In this document: positions 53,869 to 62,640 of the stretch, one piece after another
Position numbering within the stretch: the stretch's first letter is position 1
How the letters are laid out: each line of letters starts with the position of its first letter
Assembly (NCBI RefSeq): GCF_020907245.1
Contig: NZ_JAJJWH010000006.1
Coordinates: forward strand, 102,518-166,517
Reading direction: 5' to 3'
Source of the DNA: Pontibacter harenae
GTDB lineage: Bacteria > Bacteroidota > Bacteroidia > Cytophagales > Hymenobacteraceae
DNA length: 64,000 nucleotides
Notes under the pieces: generated by a model
Database searches by the model: none
Told to the model about the DNA's origin: nothing
Seen by the model: only the letters and a program-made list of their open reading frames with translations
Translations under genes and position numbers: made by a program

Positions 53869-54876
53869 TTACCACACCCATTGTGGGCACAAAATCTTCT
53901 GAGGGTTATTGAGCTTGAAGCCTATCATTACTTCATGGCTGTTAGCACGTGCTTTGCTCATTTCTGATGTAACAAAGTCATAAGAATAACTTACGTCTAC
54001 CAGGTGGTTTAAATAAACACCTGCCATTACAGCAGCAGCATCTTTATGCCTATATGACACGCCACCCCAAACCTTTTGTGCATAAAGTGCTTTTACATTT
54101 AAATCTACGGCAGTTTGTTTATTTGCCGCAACTTTCATCATCACAGATGGTGTCAGGTCCAGGTTATACGATATAGGAAGCCGATATCCTCCTGTAACAT
54201 AATAGTGCGGCTGCATCATTCCCCGCGGTCCGTCCTCTACGTTATACACATCGTTGCCGCTATGAACCAGCTGCGCTCCTGAAACCCCTACAAAGAAACT
54301 AGAGCTGTATAGCCATAACCCAACACCTAAGTCAAGTTTCATCATATTCAAGTCATCGGCATTCAGAAAGGGATCATCGGTTGTTTGCAGGACCATGTTC
54401 TTCCTGTTGATATGAAACTGTGTAAAACCACTGTAAATGCCGCTGGAAAGATTAAGGGTACGGGTTATCGGTAGGTGGTAAGCATAGTTCACGTTTAGCG
54501 CCGAAGTGTTTAGTAAACCCGCTCTGTCTACTTTTGCTACGGCTCCGAGCCCGTGGTGAGGAGCTACACGATAATTACTGCCCCCACCGCTTTTTACTTT
54601 ATGGCCGTTCTTCTTAAAGTGCTTGATCGATCTGGTATTCCTGTCGGGTTTGTTAAGCGCAAGGTTTATGCTAGTATAAAATGTTACAGGAGCACCCTCC
54701 ACGCCTACCCATTGGTTACGAAAAGCAGAGCGAACATCTGCGTAACTTTCTATGCCAGCCACGGCAGGGTTAATCAGAAAATTGTTCTGCATGTACTGGC
54801 TTAACTGCGGACGTTGTTGCCCGAGTGCTGTGATAGCCAGCGTACACAGTAAGGCTAAGGTAAATAATACTCTCAT
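53869..54876 (-). CDS. PorP/SprF-family type IX secretion outer-membrane protein
   Basis: The protein of 335 residues has a signal peptide (cleavage near ALGQQ) and the PorP/SprF pattern: QYMQNNFLINPAVAGIESYADVRSAFRNQWVGVEGAPVTFY at the start, GLGAVAKVDRAGLL and a barrel to the C-terminus. PorP/SprF proteins help the type IX system move partner adhesins to the surface. It lies three bases after the giant adhesin stop on the same strand, the usual SprB-SprF order, which supports a paired role. Confidence 0.93.
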   Translation of the reverse strand: MRVLFTLALLCTLAITALGQQRPQLSQYMQNNFLINPAVAGIESYADVRSAFRNQWVGVEGAPVTFYTSINLALNKPDRNTRSIKHFKKNGHKVKSGGGSNYRVAPHHGLGAVAKVDRAGLLNTSALNVNYAYHLPITRTLNLSSGIYSGFTQFHINRKNMVLQTTDDPFLNADDLNMMKLDLGVGLWLYSSSFFVGVSGAQLVHSGNDVYNVEDGPRGMMQPHYYVTGGYRLPISYNLDLTPSVMMKVAANKQTAVDLNVKALYAQKVWGGVSYRHKDAAAVMAGVYLNHLVDVSYSYDFVTSEMSKARANSHEVMIGFKLNNPQKILCPQWVW

Positions 54877-54879
54877 ACG

Positions 54880-57800
54880 CTATTTGATTATGGTAATGCT
54901 TCCTGTAATAGGATCTTCTGTTTTGGTCAGTTTAATGACGTAGTAATAAGCGGCCATCGGTAACTGCTTGCCTTGGTGCGTGCCATCCCACGGTACTTTA
55001 TACCCAACCGATTCAAAGACTTTCGCTCCCCAACGGGTAAAGACTTGCACATTACAGTCTGGGTAATGCTCTATGTTTTCAATGAACCATGTTTCGTTCA
55101 GGCCGTCACCGTTCAAGGTAAGTGCGTTCGTAACCAGTACGGCAGGCAGCACTGTTACTATCACTTCATCAGTTATAACACAACCTTCGGCAGTGGTAAT
55201 GGTGACTTTATAAGTAGTTGTTTCAGTTGGTTTGGCTACAGGGTCAGCAATATTAAGCTCTGTTAGTCCATCGGCTGGTGCCCAAGCGTACGTTTGCCCT
55301 CCTCGTGCACGTAACTGTGCAGGCCGTCCCTTAATGATGGTAATGTCAGGGCCAGCATCGGCCTGAGGCTCTATTACAGTAACTGTTACTCTTGTTCTTT
55401 CACTGGCACAACCGTACTGGTTTACAGTTTGCACATAAAAGTCGGTTGTGGCAAGAAGTGGCTCTGTTGTATAAGACGGACCGCTCTGCAACGGAACGCC
55501 TCCAACTTCCTGATCAAACCACTCTAGCCTGTCGGTGGCTGCCAGGGCTGTGGCCGAAAGGGTAGCTGTTGTTCCAGGACAAATGCTGACGCTCCTTGCC
55601 TGCGGAGCAGCAGGTTGTGGCTGTACGGTAACAAGCACTGCATAGCTGATGCTTTCCTGGCATGGCAGTGATACAACTTTGCGTCGGAACCAGGTGGTGC
55701 GTTGCAGCACATCGGGTTCGTAAGTGGCCGTGTTATTCGTGCCTGGTGCTGGCGAGAAACCTGTAATGGCGCTGGTTGTGCTAAACTCCCAAAGGTAACT
55801 ATAGGTGCCACTGCCACCTGTAGGTGCAGAACCGTGTAAAATGCCTGGCTTAGTGCCCGCACAGATTAGCTGTTGTGAACCTATTGTGTTATTAGCGACA
55901 GGTGCGTTCACTGCTATTTTCACAGAGGCGCTAACCGACTCAGCACACGGACCAGCTACCACTACGCGTCGGAACCAGGTATTGGCATTGAGCGGCCTCG
56001 GAGTATAGTTGGCCTCATTTGAAACACCAGGAGCAAGTGAATAGCTAACGTTGTCCCTGCTGATTTCCCAGCGGTAAGTGTAGTTGCCGTCACCACCTAT
56101 AGGCGTGGTACCCTGTAAGGTAGCAGGCATGGTATCCATACACACCAACTGCTCCGAACTGATATTGTTGTTGGCGATTGGTTGAACTACGGTGATCTGT
56201 ACGGTTGCCGATACGCTGGTACATCCTTCAGAGTAAATAATTCTTCTGAACCAGCTTGTTACAGGCACCTGCCCAGGAGCATAGTTTAACTGATCGTTTA
56301 CACCAACAGCTGGGCTAAAGCCTCCATTCGGACCAGTGGTGCTGCTTTCCCACACATAGGTATAGGTTCCGTTGCCGCCTGTTGGTGTTGTGCCTCGGAG
56401 TGCAGCAGCCGTGGTGCCTTCGCAAATTGCTTGTGGCATAGAGATATTGTTGTTGGCGATAGGAGGCGTTACCGTTATCTTAACTGCGAAGCTATAACTA
56501 GCATCACAAGGCCCAGCCGATACTACCCGTCTGAACCAGGTGGTTTGCGTGATAGCGGTAGGTGCATAATTTATACCTGTGTTGGTGCCCTCGGCAGGAG
56601 CGAAACCTGTGTTTTCGCCTGTTGTGCTGCTTTCCCACAGGTAAGTATAGTTACCATCGCCTCCCTGCGGATCAGAACCAAACAATTCTGATGGAGTAGC
56701 CCCCACACATATTAGCTGATCCTGCGTTATCGTGTTAGCTGATATTTCCTCGTTGACGGTTACAATAATAGGATCGCTTATCTGAGAACAACCACCTGAT
56801 GTTACCACACGTCTGAACCAGGTAGTCTGCGTTAAGGCTGATGGCTGGTAGCTTGCTAGTTTGTTATTGGCAGATGCTTCAGCGAATGTTGCTCCGTCTG
56901 TACTGCTTTCCCACACATAGGTATAAGTTCCGTTACCGCCTGTTGGAGTAGAACCTGTTAATGCGCTTGGTGTTGAACCCGTACAAATTGTTTGCGCACC
57001 ACTAAGTACGTTATCTGCTACAACAGGGAAGACAGTGACTTTAATAGAATTGCTGGCTAAGGCTGTACAAGGGTCGGAGAGAACAGAGCGTCTAAACCAG
57101 GTAGTTTCTGTTAATGCTCCTGCTTGGTAGGTTTCTCCGTTGTTTACACCTGCAGCTGGGCTAAAGTCTGCGTTCGGACCAGTCGTGCTGCTTTCCCACA
57201 GGTATACATACACGCCGCTTCCGCCTACAGGAGTAGAACCTGAAAAAGCCAGAGGTGCTGAGCCTGAACAAACACTTTGCTCGCCGCTGATTGTGTTTTG
57301 GCTAATAGCAGCGTTTACAGTTATTTTTACTGGTGTACTGTATTGCACTGCGCAGGGTGCTGATGTTACGCGTCTTCTAAACCATGATGTTTGGTTAAGA
57401 GATGTTGTGGTATAATTTTGCTTGTCATTTTCACCAGGTGCTGGCACAAAGCCATCCTGATCGCTTAGCGTACTAACCTCCCAAATGTAAGTATAAGTGC
57501 CGCTGCCACCAGTTGGCACACTGCCCGTAAGGATGGCAATGCTTCCAAGGCATATCGTTTGCTCTCCTGTAAGTAGGTTATTGCCGATATTATCATTTAC
57601 TGTGATTTCTACCGCGGTTGATGGATTAGAGCAAATGTTAGAAACCACCACACGTCTGAACCAAGTGGTTTGGGTAAGCGCTCCAGGAACATAGCCTGCT
57701 TTGTCGTTTTCACCTGGTGCAGGTGCAAATATGCCCGTCGCACCATTTGTGCTAACTTCCCAACGGTAAGTATAGCTGCCATCTCCACCTGCAGGTATGC

Positions 57801-60711
57801 TTCCGTTCAAAGCAACAGGAGTGGTGCCTGTGCAAATGGTTTGAGGAGCGCTGATGGTGTTGTTTGTGATAGAGCCGTTCACCACTATTTGTACAGGATC
57901 AGAAACGCTTTCGCAGCTTCCTGATATGACGCGGCGTCTGTACCAGGTTTCAACCACCAGAACACCTGGTTCATAATCCTTGGATGTGTTTACACCAGCT
58001 GCAGCCGTAAACGTTTGGTTATCGGTGCTCTGCTCCCAAAGAAAGGTGAAAGTGCCCGTTCCTCCCGCAGGGGTGGAGCCAATTAGGTCTTGTGGTTGCT
58101 CGCCTGTACAAATAGCCTGGTCATCGGTAATGGTATTGGCTGTAATAACAGGGTCAACTGTTACGGTAACAGGAACTCTTTGGCTTGGGCAGCCCTGGCT
58201 TCCTTGGGTCTGTACATAATAGGTAGTGGTAGCTTGTAAAACAGGTGTTTCATAGTTAGCGCCAACATGTACTGGTGTGGTGCTTGTGGCATCGCTGAAC
58301 CACTCATAGGTGCCGTTAGGGTTTTCTACTTTAAGATCTATGATACTGCCTGCGCATATTGTTTTCCCCGCTACTGTTGGTGCGGCTGGTGTTGGTGTCA
58401 CCGTTATCTTGACAGCGTCTGATATCGCGTCACAGCCTCCTGCATTTGCTTTTCTTCTAAACCAGGTTGTTTCGGTGAGTGCCTGCGGCGTATAATCGCT
58501 ACCTGTAGCACCACTTATCTCCTGAAATCCTGAAGTTGCACTTGTAGTGCTGTATTCCCATACATAAGCTACAGTTTGTCCGCCAGCAGGTACATTTCCT
58601 ACAAGCTTAGCGGGTACTGTGCCAGCGCATATAGTTTGGTTGTCTGTAATAGTGTTGGCAACGGCTGGTGCTATGGTTATGGTTTGTGTGGCTGGTGCAG
58701 AATCTCCACACTCATTTGTAGCTACCAGAGTTACTGTGTAAGTTCCTACATCAGGAAAATTGATGGCAGGGTATTGTGAGGAAGCTGTGGTGCCATCCAC
58801 AAAAGTGGCGTTACCAGTTACGGTCCATATATAGGCAGAAATATTGCCATTATTTTGAGTGAAAGTAGGCGTGTGCTGCGGATTTGAACTGTCGAACTTT
58901 ATAGTCAGCGGATTACAGTAGCCCTGGTTTTCAGGTAATGAAACAACAGCCTTATCTCTTATGGTTATTGTTTTGCTTACTATGTTTTTGTTGCAGTCGT
59001 TAGAGGCTTCTAGTGTAACTGTATAAGTGCCGATTTCTGTAAAATTGAACACAGGGTTAACGCTGGTCAGAGTACCGCTTGTAAGGGTGTAGCCTGTGGC
59101 AGGACTTACTGACCATAGATACTTGAGCTCATCGCCAGTAGAGGTATTGGTGGTCGAGACGCTTAAATCTTTACAACCATCTTCTGATGAAAGTGTAAAG
59201 GCTGCGGTTGGTGGCGTAACAACTCTAATGCTTTTGGTTTCAGTAACAGAGCCACAACCGTTGCTTGAGGAAAGTGTTACCTGGTATGTGCCTGGCATTG
59301 TAAAGGTTAGTTCAGGATCTTTAGAAGTGCCACTTGTGCTAGAGGTGAAGTTCCAGCCAGTTGCGGGAGAAACACTCCAGCTATAGTCAGATGAGTTGTT
59401 ACAGGTTCCAGAGTTAGTAAAATAGCTACCGTTAACCGTTGTATTAGAGAGTATTGTAGCTTGGTTTGTGCAGATAACTTCTAAGGGCATGGTAAATCCT
59501 ACTACAGGAGGTGATGCGATCTTTATGGAGCCAACTGTTATAGGGGTGGTACCACATGGGTTCTCAGCTGTTGCTACCAAAGTGAAAGCATTCGCGGATG
59601 TGTTGCCACATGATCCTTTTGTAAAGGTGTGGGTAAGGCTAGTTGGTATGTTTTCCTGTGTGAAAATGTAAGGAGCCGAGCCATCATCGAACTGGAAAAC
59701 GTACCTGGTGGCAGGCGAATTATCCGCAACACCGCTTATAGGGAAAGTGTACGTTACTGGAGCACACCCAACTGTATTGCCTGGGCTACCTACAGACAAG
59801 CTTGGATTGCTACCGTTGTAGGCGTCGTACGTAGTAGTTGATGTGCATCCTGTACTGCTCGTAACTGTGTAAACAATCTTGAAGGCTCCTCTTTTCGTGA
59901 AGGTGTGAGAAGCGGTGGTGAATGATTTAGGAAAATTCTCTGTAGCAGATCCATCTCCCCAGTTTATAGAGTAGGTTTGATTTATGTTACCAGTAGTAGA
60001 TTTGTTTTCTACATTAACGGTGTAGTTTACGTCTGTTGGGTTAGAGGCACATCTTACAAAAGGGGTATCATAAGCACCTGCATCTACATCTATGAGCGTA
60101 GCATCTGGACCCTCTTTTATTACAACCTCCTTCTCAACCATACGTTCGCATCCTGTGCTATTCGTAACAGTTAGCTTCACTTTAAACTTTTTGGTATTAC
60201 CAATAAATCCCTTGTAAACATGTGTTGGCGAAGCAGCTGTACTAGCGTTTTTGTCTCCTGATTCTGGGTCGCCAAAATCCCACTTGTACGTAAGATTGTC
60301 TCCTGTAGAAGCGTTTGTGAATTTAATAGCATTACCTGCGCATTGTTCACCAGAAGGCAAGGTGAAGTCAGCGACAGGATAATCTGCTACGGTAACTTTA
60401 GTTTTTGCAGATAAGGTGGTTTCTGGTTTGCAGGTTGGGTGGTTATCGATTCTGACAGTATATTCGCCAGTTTCTGTAACTGTTATAAACTCACCTTTTT
60501 GTCCGCTTATTTCATTTCCGTCTTTGTACCAGGTGTAGGCATGTCCGTTCTGATTTACAGTAAGTTTAACGCTTTGGCCAGCACAGAAGGTTAAGGCGGA
60601 TTGTGCACTTATGGTAGCTTTGCATTGCGTCTGGTTCTGTCCTTGAGAGGAAAAAGTAATTAGAACAAGTGAAGCAATAATAACCACTACTCTGAGTAAT
60701 AATTGACTCAT
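54880..60711 (-). CDS. Giant SprB-like surface adhesin with PKD domains, ten repeats and a type B T9SS tail
   Basis: The product is 1943 residues with a signal peptide (MSQLLLRVVVIIASLVLITF). It has an Ig-like domain, then about six PKD-type domains to about residue 690 (for example YKWDFGDPESGDK...HVYKG, SINWGDGS). Next come ten tandem repeats of about 93 residues, each with a QxICxG start, GGxGxYTYxWE in the middle and TTWFRR before the end, with one Ig-like insert after the first. Two further Ig-like domains precede the C-terminal gliding-motility-associated domain (NALTLNGDGLNETWFIEN...VFTRWGAKVFES), the type B signal for export by T9SS. It is exported with the PorP/SprF partner next door and probably acts as a cell-surface adhesin or glider. 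Confidence 0.92.
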   Translation of the reverse strand: MSQLLLRVVVIIASLVLITFSSQGQNQTQCKATISAQSALTFCAGQSVKLTVNQNGHAYTWYKDGNEISGQKGEFITVTETGEYTVRIDNHPTCKPETTLSAKTKVTVADYPVADFTLPSGEQCAGNAIKFTNASTGDNLTYKWDFGDPESGDKNASTAASPTHVYKGFIGNTKKFKVKLTVTNSTGCERMVEKEVVIKEGPDATLIDVDAGAYDTPFVRCASNPTDVNYTVNVENKSTTGNINQTYSINWGDGSATENFPKSFTTASHTFTKRGAFKIVYTVTSSTGCTSTTTYDAYNGSNPSLSVGSPGNTVGCAPVTYTFPISGVADNSPATRYVFQFDDGSAPYIFTQENIPTSLTHTFTKGSCGNTSANAFTLVATAENPCGTTPITVGSIKIASPPVVGFTMPLEVICTNQATILSNTTVNGSYFTNSGTCNNSSDYSWSVSPATGWNFTSSTSGTSKDPELTFTMPGTYQVTLSSSNGCGSVTETKSIRVVTPPTAAFTLSSEDGCKDLSVSTTNTSTGDELKYLWSVSPATGYTLTSGTLTSVNPVFNFTEIGTYTVTLEASNDCNKNIVSKTITIRDKAVVSLPENQGYCNPLTIKFDSSNPQHTPTFTQNNGNISAYIWTVTGNATFVDGTTASSQYPAINFPDVGTYTVTLVATNECGDSAPATQTITIAPAVANTITDNQTICAGTVPAKLVGNVPAGGQTVAYVWEYSTTSATSGFQEISGATGSDYTPQALTETTWFRRKANAGGCDAISDAVKITVTPTPAAPTVAGKTICAGSIIDLKVENPNGTYEWFSDATSTTPVHVGANYETPVLQATTTYYVQTQGSQGCPSQRVPVTVTVDPVITANTITDDQAICTGEQPQDLIGSTPAGGTGTFTFLWEQSTDNQTFTAAAGVNTSKDYEPGVLVVETWYRRRVISGSCESVSDPVQIVVNGSITNNTISAPQTICTGTTPVALNGSIPAGGDGSYTYRWEVSTNGATGIFAPAPGENDKAGYVPGALTQTTWFRRVVVSNICSNPSTAVEITVNDNIGNNLLTGEQTICLGSIAILTGSVPTGGSGTYTYIWEVSTLSDQDGFVPAPGENDKQNYTTTSLNQTSWFRRRVTSAPCAVQYSTPVKITVNAAISQNTISGEQSVCSGSAPLAFSGSTPVGGSGVYVYLWESSTTGPNADFSPAAGVNNGETYQAGALTETTWFRRSVLSDPCTALASNSIKVTVFPVVADNVLSGAQTICTGSTPSALTGSTPTGGNGTYTYVWESSTDGATFAEASANNKLASYQPSALTQTTWFRRVVTSGGCSQISDPIIVTVNEEISANTITQDQLICVGATPSELFGSDPQGGDGNYTYLWESSTTGENTGFAPAEGTNTGINYAPTAITQTTWFRRVVSAGPCDASYSFAVKITVTPPIANNNISMPQAICEGTTAAALRGTTPTGGNGTYTYVWESSTTGPNGGFSPAVGVNDQLNYAPGQVPVTSWFRRIIYSEGCTSVSATVQITVVQPIANNNISSEQLVCMDTMPATLQGTTPIGGDGNYTYRWEISRDNVSYSLAPGVSNEANYTPRPLNANTWFRRVVVAGPCAESVSASVKIAVNAPVANNTIGSQQLICAGTKPGILHGSAPTGGSGTYSYLWEFSTTSAITGFSPAPGTNNTATYEPDVLQRTTWFRRKVVSLPCQESISYAVLVTVQPQPAAPQARSVSICPGTTATLSATALAATDRLEWFDQEVGGVPLQSGPSYTTEPLLATTDFYVQTVNQYGCASERTRVTVTVIEPQADAGPDITIIKGRPAQLRARGGQTYAWAPADGLTELNIADPVAKPTETTTYKVTITTAEGCVITDEVIVTVLPAVLVTNALTLNGDGLNETWFIENIEHYPDCNVQVFTRWGAKVFESVGYKVPWDGTHQGKQLPMAAYYYVIKLTKTEDPITGSITIIK

Positions 60712-61211
60712 ACTGGAAAACTTTAAGAATTTTATAAAGGTGAATTGTGATTTAATGATGCCTGAAAGGTACCGACGGAGTCATAAATAAAATATATGGT
60801 ATTATATTAATAAAAACTTGATTAATGCGCATATTACAAGAAAGGTATGTGTATAGCTATCAGTGCTTTATAATAATTGTGAACACGTCTGTTGGATGGG
60901 TGAACAGCTGCTTTAATCAGGTGATGGTATTGAGGTGGGAATAACTATTAATTTAAGAAGAAGCAAAGTGTTTGGGGAAATGAATAGATGAGGAGGAGTT
61001 GCCAGAGGCGCAGTATTTTTGTGTTGAAGAGGAAAAAGTAAAGCTGCTTTCTTGACTTTAAGTAGTTGTAGAAGGGTGCTGGTATTAACGGTTGTTTTGT
61101 AACTGCAACACAAACAGGAAAGCCTTGCATATATGACAAGGTTTTCCTGTTTGTGTTTGATTTATAGATGATTATGCTCTAAGTATTGTCGGGCCCTTTT
61201 AAGTTTTAATG
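60712..61211. other. 500-base intergenic region
   Basis: The first 130 bases upstream of the adhesin are AT-rich and presumably hold its promoter, but no CAAAnnTA box is clear. From there to 61106 I see nothing. A hairpin lies at 61107-61157. Small minus ORFs in this stretch lack coding character. Confidence 0.5.
61107..61157 (-). terminator. Hairpin after the SDR gene
   Basis: AACACAAACAGGAAAGCCTTG pairs with CAAGGTTTTCCTGTTTGTGTT with one G-T wobble across nine bases. It lies 55 bases downstream of the SDR stop and has A/T-rich outer arms. Confidence 0.7.
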
Positions 61212-62081
61212 TTAAATGGTAGGAGTACCTCCCGTAACCTGTACAGTGGAGCCAGTCATATAACTCGAATCTGAAGAAGCAAGTAATACATAAATAGGAG
61301 CCAGTTCTGCTGGCTGACCTGCTCGCTTGAGCGGTACACTCTTTCCAAACGATTTAACTTGATCTGGAGGCATGGTAGATGGTATAAGCGGAGTCCAGAT
61401 AGGACCTGGCGCAACACAGTTTACTCGAATGCCTTTTTCAGCTAACAGCTGCCCGAGGTTGGCTGTAAAATTCTGAATGGCGCCCTTTGTGGCTGCATAT
61501 GCCAGTAGCATTGGAGCAGGCTTGTATGCATTTACAGAGGTGGTGTTCACAATTGTGCTTCCTGGCTTCATGTGTGGTTCGGCCGCTTTGCATAAGTAAA
61601 ACATGGCATAGATGTTTGTGCGGAACGTACGATCCCATTCCTCGCTCGGTATTTCCTGCAGTGATTCTCGAGCCATTTGGAAAGCAGCGTTGTTTACCAG
61701 CACATCTATCTGTCCGAATTCTTCTACAGCTTTAGCTATAACTTTTTGGCAGTGCGCTTCATCGCTTATATCGCCAGGCACCAGCACCGCTTTTCGGCCA
61801 GCTTCTTCTACATATTTGGCTGTTTCTTTAGCGTCTTCGTCCTCGCTGAGGTAAGAAATCAACACATCTGCACCTTCCCGTGCAAAGGCAATGGCAACAG
61901 CCCTGCCGATGCCAGAATCTCCTCCTGTGATGATGGCTTTTTTCCCTTCCAGTTTTCCAGTACCCTTGTAGCTTTCTTCTCCATGATCGGCCTTCGGTTG
62001 TAGCTCTTCCTCTGTTCCTGGTACTTCCTGTTCTTGTTCAGGAAAAGGTGGCTTAGCGTGTTTTTCTTTAGGGTCTTGCAT
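61212..62081 (-). CDS. Short-chain dehydrogenase/reductase (stress-protein type)
   Basis: The protein of 289 residues starts with a long charged tail (about 45 residues, EKHAKPPFPEQEQEVPGTEEE) typical of the general-stress SDR group (YhdF/GSP39-like). The Rossmann motif TGGDSGIGRAVAIAFAREGADV follows, then NNAAFQ, catalytic Ser in NTTSVNAY, and YAATK with the Tyr and Lys. A C-terminal MTGSTVQVTGGTPTI closes it. It is a cytosolic NAD(P)-dependent oxidoreductase of unknown substrate. Confidence 0.92.
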   Translation of the reverse strand: MQDPKEKHAKPPFPEQEQEVPGTEEELQPKADHGEESYKGTGKLEGKKAIITGGDSGIGRAVAIAFAREGADVLISYLSEDEDAKETAKYVEEAGRKAVLVPGDISDEAHCQKVIAKAVEEFGQIDVLVNNAAFQMARESLQEIPSEEWDRTFRTNIYAMFYLCKAAEPHMKPGSTIVNTTSVNAYKPAPMLLAYAATKGAIQNFTANLGQLLAEKGIRVNCVAPGPIWTPLIPSTMPPDQVKSFGKSVPLKRAGQPAELAPIYVLLASSDSSYMTGSTVQVTGGTPTI

Positions 62082-62311
62082 ATTTTGTTTGTTTTCTTCT
62101 GTGTGATTGATGATTGTACAAGTTTTTTCTTAATCAGTTTAGACGGCTCAGCAGAAAAGCGGTTTAAGAAAGTAAGGTATACTTAGTAAAGACAGGTATT
62201 TTTTACGAGAAGCTGATTTATCTCAGAGAGTACTGTTTTAGAAGGGCTTTCTGCTGAATTGCTCTCGTCTTCCATTGCTTAACAGAGGTTACTTGCTTCG
62301 TTTTTTCATGC

Positions 62312-62319
62312 TATCTTTG
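62312..62319 (+). promoter_or_regulatory. -7 box (TATCTTTG) just before the small gene
   Basis: TATCTTTG matches TAnnTTTG exactly and ends five bases before ATG 62325, so transcription may start at or next to the start codon, giving a leaderless message. TTG at 62293-62295 lies at 16 bases, somewhat short for a -33 element. Confidence 0.55.
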
Positions 62320-62324
62320 TAAGT

Positions 62325-62627
62325 ATGAATTCTGTTAAACTGCAGTCTTATTACCGCCTCTATGCTTTTTCTGATTACCAAAGTATGAAAGCAGCTTTAC
62401 CTTACATGCGAAATGTGGTGCTGGCAAAAGCTTTTGTAGAAGTGCAGGAGCCAGAAATTAGAAGTTATGTGTGGCGCATGCGTGGGCTGGGGTACAGGAA
62501 TTATCTGGAGCCGGTAAGCCATCAGAATACGCTTAGGTCGGCCATAAGATCACTTATTACAGCGCTGCAGTTGCTTTATAAAAGCAATGGTTATTCAGCA
62601 AAGTATATCGTAATAGAGCGGGGGTAG
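62325..62627 (+). CDS. Small conserved-looking hypothetical protein
   Basis: The product is 100 residues, basic and helical, with no signal peptide (for example SMKAALPYMRNVVLAKAFVEVQEPEIRSYVWRMRGLGYRNY). No domain is recognised. A good promoter box just upstream and coding-like composition support a real gene; a second ATG at 62385 would also be possible if the message is leaderless only beyond the box. It ends 13 bases from the convergent T9SS gene. Confidence 0.6.
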   Translation: MNSVKLQSYYRLYAFSDYQSMKAALPYMRNVVLAKAFVEVQEPEIRSYVWRMRGLGYRNYLEPVSHQNTLRSAIRSLITALQLLYKSNGYSAKYIVIERG

Positions 62628-62640
62628 CAACAGTAAAACG

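Noticed and set aside
54880..60711. CRISPR-like direct repeats
   Set aside because: The recurring DNA blocks are inside one long reading frame, are about 280 bases apart and vary in sequence; they encode protein repeats.
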